Part shown: positions 36,298 through 43,100 of the stretch, in pieces | How positions within the stretch are numbered: position 1 is the first letter of the stretch | Layout of the letters: each line of letters begins with the position of its first letter | Source of the DNA: Chloroflexota bacterium | Lineage (GTDB): Bacteria; Chloroflexota; Anaerolineae; Caldilineales; Caldilineaceae | Length of the DNA stretch: 43,100 nt | Reading direction: 5' to 3' | NCBI GenBank assembly: GCA_003451595.1 | Contig: DMDA01000126.1 | Coordinates: 2,622 to 45,721, forward strand | Notes under the pieces: generated by a model | Told to the model about the DNA's origin: nothing | What the model saw: only the letters and a program-made list of their open reading frames with translations | Databases searched by the model: none | Translations under genes and position numbers: made by a program

Positions 36298-36912
36298 ATG
36301 AATCTGATAACGCTGACTGAACCACAGAGCGCAATTGCCGAAGCCTACCAGAGCCTGCGCACCAGCCTGGAATTTTCGAGCCTGGAGAAACCGGCGCGTT
36401 CCATATTGATGGCTGCTGTGGATGGAAGCATCGACAAAACCGCAGCGATCGCTAACCTGGCCGTGGTCATGGCGCAGGCCGGCGACCGCGTGATTCTGGT
36501 CGATGGCGACCTGCGCCAACCGCGCCAGCACGAAATCTTCGGCGTCGCCAACACGAGCGGGCTGGCGCAGTGGCTGGAGAGCGGCGGCCCGGCGCCATTG
36601 CAAAAGACCACCATCGACAGATTGTGGGTGCTGCCGGGCGGCCCAACGGTCAGCAATCCAGTGGCATTGCTCAGCACCAGACGCCTGGGCGAGCGGCTGA
36701 CGGAGCTGACAGGCATGGCAGACTACGTGCTCATCGATGCGCCGCCGCTGTTAAAGGTCACCGACGCCGCCCTGTGGGCAAGCCAGGTCGATGGCGTCGT
36801 GATGCTGGTCAACGGCGGTCACACCAAAAAAGACGAGGCGCAGCGGGCGAAGGGAATTTTGGCGCGCGTGCAGGCAAATCTGCTGGGCGCCGTGTTGCTG
36901 AATGCAGAATAA
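36298..36912 (+). CDS. CpsD/CapB-like ATPase with a degenerate P-loop
   Basis: The 204-residue protein aligns with bacterial tyrosine kinases that control polysaccharide export: AIAEAYQSLRTSLEFSS at the start, VILVDGDLRQPRQH (Walker A', intact), LPGGPTVSNPVALLST, and YVLIDAPPLLKVTDA (Walker B). The Walker A loop, normally GxGEGKS/T, here reads DGSIDKT, keeping the Lys-Thr but losing the glycines. No tyrosine cluster is present at the C-terminus. It may be a pseudokinase that still docks onto the Wzz-like tails. The ATG at 36298 has AAGGA upstream. RmlA follows 15 bases later. Confidence 0.78.
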   Translation: MNLITLTEPQSAIAEAYQSLRTSLEFSSLEKPARSILMAAVDGSIDKTAAIANLAVVMAQAGDRVILVDGDLRQPRQHEIFGVANTSGLAQWLESGGPAPLQKTTIDRLWVLPGGPTVSNPVALLSTRRLGERLTELTGMADYVLIDAPPLLKVTDAALWASQVDGVVMLVNGGHTKKDEAQRAKGILARVQANLLGAVLLNAE

Positions 36913-36927
36913 CAAAGGAAGCAGCAA

Positions 36928-37995
36928 ATGAAGGGTCTCATTCTCAGCGGCGGCAAAGGCACACGCCTCTATCCCATCACGTTCAACCGCGCCAAACAAT
37001 TGGTGCCGGTCGCCAACAAGCCGGTGCTCTTCCGGGTCATCGAAGCGATCAAAGAGGCAGGCATCGATGAAATTGGCATCGTCATCGGGGACACTGGCGC
37101 CGAAATTCGCGAGGCGGTCGGGCACGGGCGGCGATGGGATGTCAATATCACCTACATTCCCCAGGAGGCGCCGCTGGGGCTGGCGCACGCCGTCAAGATC
37201 AGCCAGGATTTTCTGGGCGACGAACGCTTCGTCATGTTCCTGGGCGACAATGTCATCCAGGGCGGCATTAGCGGACTGATCCGCCAGTTTGCCTCCAGCA
37301 CGTGGAACAGTCAGGTCGTGCTCACGGCCGTGGACCAGCCGCAGCACTATGGCGTGGCGGAGTTGGATGAGCAGGGCAGGATCAAGCGGCTGGTCGAGAA
37401 GCCGCGCAATCCGCCGAGCAACTTGGCGCTGGTTGGCATCTACATGTTCGACCACAACGTCTTCACCGCCGTCAACAGCATCAAACCCAGCTGGCGCGGC
37501 GAATTGGAAATCACAGACGCGATCCAGTGGCTGGTCGAGAATGGCTACGCCGTGCATCCTTATATCCATCGCGGCTGGTGGATCGACACCGGCAAGCCCA
37601 TCGACATGCTGGAGGCCAACAACCGCGTCCTGGCTGAAATTGAACACAAGGTCGAAGGTTATGTCGACCGCGATAGCAAGATCGACCACCTGGTCACCAT
37701 CGAGCGTGGCGCCGAGATCATCAACAGCGTGATTCGCGGCCCTGCGATCATTGGCGAGGATACGCGCATCGTCAACAGCTATGTCGGCCCCTTCACCAGC
37801 ATCTTCCACCACACCCTGGTGGAGGACAGCGAAATTGAGCACAGCATCGTGCTGGATCATAGCCGCATTGTCGGCATCCCCAGCCGCATTGAGGACAGCA
37901 TCATTGGTCGCGATGTGGAGATCACCTATAGCCCGATCAAGCCCAAAGCGTACAAGATGACGCTGGGCGACCACTCGCGGGTCGGGTTGCTATAG
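36928..37995 (+). CDS. rmlA: Glucose-1-phosphate thymidylyltransferase, long form
   Basis: The 355-residue enzyme makes dTDP-glucose from glucose-1-phosphate and dTTP. The nucleotide site KGLILSGGKGTRLYPIT is at the N-terminus, followed by FLGDNVIQGG, LVEKPRNPPSN and GWWIDTGKP. A C-terminal left-handed beta-helix (INSVIRGPAIIGEDTRIVNSYVGP) marks the long form. It begins 15 bases after the CpsD-like gene. With RmlB nearby it supplies dTDP-4-keto-6-deoxyglucose; RmlC and RmlD are not in the window. Confidence 0.9.
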   Translation: MKGLILSGGKGTRLYPITFNRAKQLVPVANKPVLFRVIEAIKEAGIDEIGIVIGDTGAEIREAVGHGRRWDVNITYIPQEAPLGLAHAVKISQDFLGDERFVMFLGDNVIQGGISGLIRQFASSTWNSQVVLTAVDQPQHYGVAELDEQGRIKRLVEKPRNPPSNLALVGIYMFDHNVFTAVNSIKPSWRGELEITDAIQWLVENGYAVHPYIHRGWWIDTGKPIDMLEANNRVLAEIEHKVEGYVDRDSKIDHLVTIERGAEIINSVIRGPAIIGEDTRIVNSYVGPFTSIFHHTLVEDSEIEHSIVLDHSRIVGIPSRIEDSIIGRDVEITYSPIKPKAYKMTLGDHSRVGLL

Positions 37996-38000
37996 TCAAA

Positions 38001-38762
38001 GTGAGTGGCGATCTGGTGCAAACGCCGACGACAACCGCAGTCTCGATTCCGGCATTGGCGGCCGCCCTGTGCGCCTGGCAGCGCGGCGCGCCGGTTATCG
38101 CCAGCGCGGAAGCCCTGCAGTCACCCCTGCTCGCCCCCATGTATCGCCTGGCCACCGGCAGCCTGGACGCCGAGGCGCACGCTGCCGCCCAGCTTGTCAG
38201 CGAAGTAGCAGAACGGCTGCGTCGCCTACCACGCGCGTATGGTGAGTGGCGCACCTTTGAACCTGGCCCCTATTTCGACCTGACGCCAGCACAAGTTCGC
38301 CTGTTGACACGCGTCACCGAGCGCGTTGCCACTGTACACGTTATTTTTTATGTCGATGCGTTATTACCCGCTTTTCAGGCCACCCAAAGTTACGCCGCCC
38401 GCTTTGCCGTCAACAGCGGCAGTGCAGAACATAGCGACATGGTCTCCGCAACGTTGGCGTCACATTGGCGGCGTATGGTGGCGATAGTGGATGCCGCCCG
38501 CGCGCGCTTGCGCCATGACGTCGACTTTCTGGCGCTCAGCGCCGCCAGCGGGGAGCAGGAACGTTGGGCAGCCCGCCAGCGTCTGAGTGAGACGAGCAGC
38601 GGGTGGCCATGGTGCGCAAAGAAAGATCATCGCTTTCCGTCGCTCACGCTATCCATCGACTTTCCGCTGCCTGCTTATCGACAACCTGGACGCAAGCAGC
38701 GCCTGCGCCGCACCTGGCAACGACGCTTTGGCATGCCCGCTGATATGGATGTAGACGCCTGA
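38001..38762 (+). CDS. Protein of unknown function in the dTDP-sugar cluster
   Basis: The 253-residue protein begins with a GTG five bases after the rmlA stop and is followed by rmlB, so it belongs to the same operon. It is soluble, with helical N-terminal parts (LAAALCAWQRGAPVIASAEALQSPLL) and a basic C-terminus (QPGRKQRLRRTWQRRFG). I see no known domain, signal peptide or membrane helix. The short spacing and normal codon use support a real gene. A role in nucleotide sugar or polymer synthesis is only suggested by context. Confidence 0.65.
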   Translation: MSGDLVQTPTTTAVSIPALAAALCAWQRGAPVIASAEALQSPLLAPMYRLATGSLDAEAHAAAQLVSEVAERLRRLPRAYGEWRTFEPGPYFDLTPAQVRLLTRVTERVATVHVIFYVDALLPAFQATQSYAARFAVNSGSAEHSDMVSATLASHWRRMVAIVDAARARLRHDVDFLALSAASGEQERWAARQRLSETSSGWPWCAKKDHRFPSLTLSIDFPLPAYRQPGRKQRLRRTWQRRFGMPADMDVDA

Positions 38763-38831
38763 TCGCCTGACAAATCCGGTGAAAGCGTCTGACGATTCGC
38801 CAACAACCGAAACATTTTTGAGGAGCATAAC

Positions 38832-39860
38832 ATGCAAAATCTATTAGTCACTGGAGGCGCCGGTTTCATCGGCTGCAATTTCGTCCGCTATCTGCTAGAC
38901 AGGTATCCAACGTACACTGTTGTCGTTTATGACAAGCTAACCTACGCCGGACGGCTGGAAAACCTCCAGGACATCCAGGCGAAGCATGGCAGCCGGCTGC
39001 GCTTCGTGCACGGCGACATTTGCGACGCCTCGGCGGTGGATGGCGCCGTGCGAGCGTACAAGATCGACACCATCGTAAACTTCGCTGCCGAGACGCACGT
39101 CGATCGCAGCATCATGAACCCGGACGCCTTCATCCAGACCGATGTCTACGGCACCTATGTGTTGCTTGAAGCGGCGCGCAAGGCAGGCAACCTGCGCTAT
39201 CACCAGATCAGCACCGACGAGGTCTACGGCCATATTCATGGCGACCACCGCAGCCTGGAGACCGACTGCATGGCGCCGCGCAGCCCCTACGCTGCCAGCA
39301 AAGCCAGCGGCGACCACATGGTCAACGCGTACTACATCACCTATGGCCTGCCGGTCACGATCAGCCGCGGCGCCAACAACATCGGCCCCTTCCAATACCC
39401 GGAGAAAGTGGTGCCGCTCTTTGTCACGAACGCGCTCAACGACATCCCCTTGCCGGTCTACGGCGACGGTAAGCAGATGCGCGATTATCAATACGTCATG
39501 GATCATTGTGCGGGCATCGACGTGGTGCTGCATGAAGGCAAGATCGGCGAGACCTACAACATCGGCACCGGCAAAGAGATGACCAATCTGGAGATGGTCG
39601 AAATTCTGCTTGACGAGCTAGGCAAGCCGACCACTCTGATCCAGCATGTCGAGGATCGGCAAGGTCACGACCGCCGCTACTGCATGAACGTCAACAAACT
39701 GATGGCATTGGGCTGGGAGCCGGAATACACGCACGAGCAGGCGATCCGCACCACTGTGCGTTGGTACGTCGAGAACCGCTGGTGGTGGGAACCGATCCGC
39801 AACGGAGAATTCAAGACCTACTACCAACAGCTGTACGGCAGTCGCAAAGTGATTGGATAG
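38832..39860 (+). CDS. rmlB: dTDP-glucose 4,6-dehydratase
   Basis: The 342-residue enzyme belongs to the extended short-chain dehydrogenases. Visible are the NAD site LLVTGGAGFIGCNF (residues 4-17), AAETHVDRSI, the active-site HQISTDEVYG, and SPYAASKASGDH with the catalytic Tyr and Lys. It turns dTDP-glucose into dTDP-4-keto-6-deoxyglucose. GAGGAG lies six bases before the ATG. Together with RmlA it gives the precursor for rhamnose-like sugars in the surface polymer. Confidence 0.92.
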   Translation: MQNLLVTGGAGFIGCNFVRYLLDRYPTYTVVVYDKLTYAGRLENLQDIQAKHGSRLRFVHGDICDASAVDGAVRAYKIDTIVNFAAETHVDRSIMNPDAFIQTDVYGTYVLLEAARKAGNLRYHQISTDEVYGHIHGDHRSLETDCMAPRSPYAASKASGDHMVNAYYITYGLPVTISRGANNIGPFQYPEKVVPLFVTNALNDIPLPVYGDGKQMRDYQYVMDHCAGIDVVLHEGKIGETYNIGTGKEMTNLEMVEILLDELGKPTTLIQHVEDRQGHDRRYCMNVNKLMALGWEPEYTHEQAIRTTVRWYVENRWWWEPIRNGEFKTYYQQLYGSRKVIG

Positions 39861-39929
39861 GCGCCAGCAGGCTGCACCGATGACGCACTTTGTGCTACAT
39901 ATCGTCCTCGATGCACAAGCAGGTTCGCT

Positions 39930-40862
39930 ATGATTGTGCGCGCCGCCACCCCCGCCGACTCCACCACTGTCTACGCTCTGCTAGATCGCGCGCCCAGGCA
40001 GCGCGTGCAACTCGGCGCTGAGGATATCGCAACGGCGCTGGCGACGGATCACTGTCTGCTGCTCTATGCCGAAGAGCACGCTGCAGCGCCGCTATTGGCG
40101 CTGTTGATCACGGTGGCGGAGGTGCGCCCGCCCTCTTTACCCGCGGCCGCGCCGGATCGCATCTATGTGCGCGGCGTCGCCTTTCACGCATCCTGCTCCC
40201 CCACGACCGGCCTGCAACATCTACTGCGGGCGTTTGCCACGCGTGCGATGCGAAATCCGCATCCGCACCAATTGATCGCCTACGGCGGCGAGGGCTGGCT
40301 GGATCGTGCACTGCGCGACGCGGGCATGCATCTGGCCGACCGCGTGCAATTCTTTGCATTGGAGCGCTTGCAGCAGCGCACATGGTCGGCGCCAGCTCCC
40401 GCGATTGCGATTGCCCGCACCATCCGCAATGCAACTCCCGCCGATCTGACGCCGCTGGCGCATCTCGACAGCCAGACCTTCGACCCGCTCTGGCATTACT
40501 CGCAACGCCATTTGCAGGATGCGCTTCTGCAGGGACCGCTCCTGGTCGCTATTGCTGGCGAGGAGCTGATTGGCTACATCGCTTTACAGTTCGAGCAGGC
40601 CACCTGCACGATCGCGCGCCTGGCTGTGCATCCGCAACATCAGGGACGAGGTTACGGACGCGCCTTACTGCTCGCCGGGCTGCAACTGGCGCAACAGTGG
40701 GGGTGCAGCCGCGTACTCCTCAACACACAGGCAACCAATCACCGTTCGCAGCAACTCTACCGCAGTCTGGGCTTTCGACCGACCGGTGAGTCATTCGCCG
40801 TGTTTGTATTGGACCTGCCTGACCCCCTATCGCCCCCGGCAGTCACGGAGCACGCGGCATGA
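39930..40862 (+). CDS. Double GNAT acetyltransferase
   Basis: The 310-residue protein has two GNAT domains in tandem. The first (about residues 1-150) is degenerate at its acetyl-CoA loop. The second (about 165-305) is canonical: IRNATPADLTPLAHLDSQTFDP, then IARLAVHPQHQGRGYGRALLLAGLQLA (QGRGYG is the acetyl-CoA pyrophosphate loop), and NHRSQQLYRSLGFR. Such proteins acetylate amino groups of proteins or small molecules; the substrate is not known. The stop overlaps the next start (ATGA, 40859-40862). Confidence 0.82.
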   Translation: MIVRAATPADSTTVYALLDRAPRQRVQLGAEDIATALATDHCLLLYAEEHAAAPLLALLITVAEVRPPSLPAAAPDRIYVRGVAFHASCSPTTGLQHLLRAFATRAMRNPHPHQLIAYGGEGWLDRALRDAGMHLADRVQFFALERLQQRTWSAPAPAIAIARTIRNATPADLTPLAHLDSQTFDPLWHYSQRHLQDALLQGPLLVAIAGEELIGYIALQFEQATCTIARLAVHPQHQGRGYGRALLLAGLQLAQQWGCSRVLLNTQATNHRSQQLYRSLGFRPTGESFAVFVLDLPDPLSPPAVTEHAA

Positions 40863-41379
40863 TCAACAACGAACCTACCTTGCTGCGCCGGTTGCGCATT
40901 GTGCTGGTTTTGGTGGCGTACTCAGCGCTCGCCAGAAGCGCCCCGACCTCTTCATCCTGGCGCGCTGCAATCAACCGGAGAATCAGGAAAAGCTGCGCAT
41001 TGCCGGCGCCGACAAGGTGATCAATCCCTATGTCATCACCGGCCGCCAGATGGCGACGCAATTGCTGGCCCCTGGCGTGATGGAATTTCTCGACGTGGTC
41101 GTCCAGCGTGGCGACCTGGAGCTGCGGCTACAGGAGCTTGTGGTCAGCGTCGATTCGCCGCTGGTTGGGCGCACGCTGGGAGAGATGCACATCCGCACAC
41201 AAACAGGCGTCAACGTGCTGGCCGTGCGGCGCAATCAACGCACCTTCGACGCTAACCCTGGCGGCGATTTCCAGGTTGCAGCCGGCGATGCCCTGATCTG
41301 TCTGGGCACATTGGAACAACTCGGCAAGATGGCGGAAATCGCAAAAGACGGTCAGCGGCGATTGCGGCTGGCAAGGTAA
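40859..41379 (+). pseudogene. Remnant of a TrkA/RCK-domain potassium channel with internal deletion
   Basis: The first codons (MINNEPTLLRRLRIVLVLVA) look like the cytoplasmic start and first membrane helix of a two-helix potassium channel. At about 40917-40921 the sequence jumps, in another frame, into the second half of a TrkA-N domain (VLSARQKRPDLFILARCNQPENQEKLRIAG) followed by a TrkA-C domain (LVGRTLGEMHIRTQTGVNVLAV) that runs to TAA at 41379. The pore, second helix and NAD-binding loop are missing, and the two parts are out of frame, so an internal deletion of roughly 150-170 codons has probably occurred. The initial frame stops at 41020. A separate RCK-only product from an internal start cannot be excluded. 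Confidence 0.65.
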
Positions 41380-41423
41380 CTGCGCACCCGCCAATCGTCC
41401 CCAGAAAAAACGTTCATCATAGC

Positions 41424-41452
41424 TTGACAACCTATCCCAACCTCTGTATACT
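41424..41452 (+). promoter_or_regulatory. Consensus promoter for the trp T-box transcript
   Basis: TTGACA (41424-41429) and TATACT (41447-41452) are separated by 17 bases. This is the best sigma-70-type promoter in the window. Transcription should begin near 41460, at the start of the T-box leader. Confidence 0.85.
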
Positions 41453-41459
41453 CCCTTTC

Positions 41460-41787
<328 letters not shown>

Positions 41788-41904
41788 GGAGATTGAGTGA
41801 TTCGGCGATTGAGAGATTGGAGATTGGAGATTGGAGATTGCGCGCTCGCCAACACAGAATCTCCTGATCTCTCAATCTCTTAATCTCCAATCTCTAATCT
41901 CTCC
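41788..41904. repeat. Inverted GGAGATT/AATCTCC repeats between the T-box terminator and trpE
   Basis: The left side (41788-41839) contains copies of GGAGATTG, with four near-perfect seven-base units between 41811 and 41839. A short unique loop (41841-41857) follows. The right side (41858-41904) contains AATCTCC, AATCTCTT, AATCTCC and AATCTCT units, complementary to the left side. In the RNA these sides can form an imperfect hairpin that ends only four bases before the trpE ribosome site. The same repeat family occurs in lysK and at the end of the DUF2079 gene. Confidence 0.85.
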
Positions 41905-41918
41905 ACCAGGAGGCATCG

Positions 41919-43100
41919 ATGGCATCAACCTACAAACCTTCACTCGAAGAAGTGCGCGCGCTGGCAGCACAGGGGAATCTAATCCCGATCTACCGTGAGC
42001 TGCCGGCAGACCTGGAGACGCCGGTCTCGGTCTATCTCAAGCTCTGCGGGCAGGGGAGCAGTAACGGGCGCGGTCCTAGCTTTCTGCTCGAATCGGTGGA
42101 GAAGGGCGAGCAACTGGGGCGCTACAGCTTCATCGGCGTCCACGCACCGCTGACGATCACCGCGCGCGGCGATCAGGTGACGATCGGCGCGGCGGGCGGC
42201 GCTGTGCTGGAGCAGCGCCAGGGCGACCCGCTGCAAATCGTCGAGGAACTGATGGCGCCGCGCAAACCCGCACCGGTCGGCGGGCTGCCGCGCTTCAACG
42301 GCGGCGTCGTCGGCTACTTTGGCTACGACCTGGTGCGTTTCATGGAGCGGCTGCCCGCCACCGCACGCACCGACCTGCACGTCCCCGACATGGCGCTGAT
42401 GCTGGCGGACAACCTGGTCGTCTTCGACCACGTGCGCCATCGCCTGCTCGTCATCGCCAACCTGCGCGTCGAGGCCGACCTGCGCGGCGCCTACGCCGAC
42501 GCCGTGGCGCGTATCGAGCATATCATCGCCGACCTGCGCAAGCCGCTCACGCCGCCGGTCAGCCAGGAACTGCCGGCGGGCGAGGCGTGGCGCAGCAACT
42601 TCACCCAGGCGGAATACGAAGCGATGGTGCTGGCGGCGAAGGAGTACATCGCTGCGGGCGACATCTTCCAGGTCGTGCTCAGCCAACGACTGTCGCGGCG
42701 CACCGCGGCTGACCCGTTCACGATCTACCGCGCACTGCGCATGTTGAACCCGTCGCCTTACATGTTCTTCCTGGATTTCCAGGGCGTGGCAGGCATGGGC
42801 GCGGCGCCGCTGCGGCTGATCGGCTCCAGCCCGGAGATGCACGTGCGGTTGGAGGACGGCTACGCGCATCTGCATCCCATCGCCGGCACGCGCTGGCGCG
42901 GCAAGAGCGAAGCCGAGGACGCCGCGCTCGCCGAAGACTTGCTCGCCGACCCCAAGGAGCGCGCCGAGCACGTGATGCTGGTCGACCTGGGGCGCAACGC
43001 TCTGGGGCGGGGGAGTGAGTACGGCAGCGTCACCGTGCCGGGGATGATGGCGGTGGAGAAGTACAGCCACGTCACGCACATCGTCAGCGAGGTGCGCGCA
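41919..43100 (+). CDS. trpE: Anthranilate synthase component I, N-terminal and central part
   Basis: The frame is open from an ATG at 41919 to the right edge (394 codons), so the end lies outside the window. The start has AGGAGG five bases upstream. Family features include the N-terminal LIPIYRELPADLETPVSVYLKL (the tryptophan feedback region with LLES in SFLLESVEKGEQLGRYSFIG), then GGVVGYFGYDLVRF, IFQVVLSQRLSR, the GSSPEM segment and PIAGTRWRG, and finally the KYSHVTHIVSEV signature. It makes anthranilate from chorismate, the first step of tryptophan synthesis, with a glutaminase partner (TrpG). The gene is controlled by the tryptophan T-box just upstream. Confidence 0.95.
   Translation, partial: MASTYKPSLEEVRALAAQGNLIPIYRELPADLETPVSVYLKLCGQGSSNGRGPSFLLESVEKGEQLGRYSFIGVHAPLTITARGDQVTIGAAGGAVLEQRQGDPLQIVEELMAPRKPAPVGGLPRFNGGVVGYFGYDLVRFMERLPATARTDLHVPDMALMLADNLVVFDHVRHRLLVIANLRVEADLRGAYADAVARIEHIIADLRKPLTPPVSQELPAGEAWRSNFTQAEYEAMVLAAKEYIAAGDIFQVVLSQRLSRRTAADPFTIYRALRMLNPSPYMFFLDFQGVAGMGAAPLRLIGSSPEMHVRLEDGYAHLHPIAGTRWRGKSEAEDAALAEDLLADPKERAEHVMLVDLGRNALGRGSEYGSVTVPGMMAVEKYSHVTHIVSEVRA

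Overview
The window looks like the chromosome of a member of the Chloroflexota, perhaps close to Caldilinea or another Anaerolineae-type lineage. The reasons are high G+C, LysW-type lysine/arginine biosynthesis genes, a bacterial T-box leader in front of trpE, a type I-D CRISPR-Cas operon, multi-domain DUF2079 and Wzz-like surface polymer genes, and many small toxin-antitoxin genes. The assignment rests on gene content and is an inference; no rRNA or tRNA gene is present to confirm it.

Positions 1-10400 hold a type I-D CRISPR-Cas locus on the minus strand. In transcription order it reads: WYL-domain regulator, a possible 53-residue membrane protein, cas3 helicase, cas10d (with the HD nuclease), csc2, csc1 and cas6, which runs off the left edge. 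A TumE-type toxin-antitoxin pair is inserted on the opposite strand between csc1 and cas6, and its toxin gene carries a frameshift. No CRISPR array and no cas1, cas2 or cas4 lie inside the window; they may lie beyond the left edge.

Positions 10700-18510 hold a plus-strand LysW amino-acid biosynthesis cluster: lysY (reductase), lysZ (kinase), lysJ (aminotransferase) and lysK (deacylase). The LysW carrier and the LysX ligase are not in the window. The cluster is broken up by accessory genes: a cytidine deaminase remnant, a MerR-like/PIN toxin-antitoxin module with a clear inverted-repeat operator, a nucleotidyltransferase with a small partner, an orphan Phd-type antitoxin, and an aldo/keto reductase. 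lysK carries an in-frame low-complexity insert made of 8-nt and 15-nt DNA repeats.

Positions 18514-23000 are minus-strand genes. Five genes probably form one operon: LysM protein, VOC-fold protein, DUF429, ATC hydrolase-like and DUF1028. They are preceded by a cytochrome c lipoprotein with its own promoter and terminator. Positions 23280-27311 encode two convergent exported repeat proteins (FG-GAP and WG repeats). Positions 27586-30040 encode two adjacent acyl-CoA dehydrogenases, of which only one keeps the usual catalytic glutamate.

Positions 30281-39860 are a surface polysaccharide cluster: GT4 glycosyltransferase, two Wzz-like proteins, a DUF2079 membrane protein, a CpsD-like ATPase with a degenerate P-loop, RmlA and RmlB for dTDP-sugar synthesis, and two proteins of unknown role. 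Next come a double-GNAT protein and the remnant of a potassium channel. The window ends with a tryptophan (UGG) T-box riboswitch with a consensus promoter and terminator, a repeat-derived inverted repeat, and the start of trpE.
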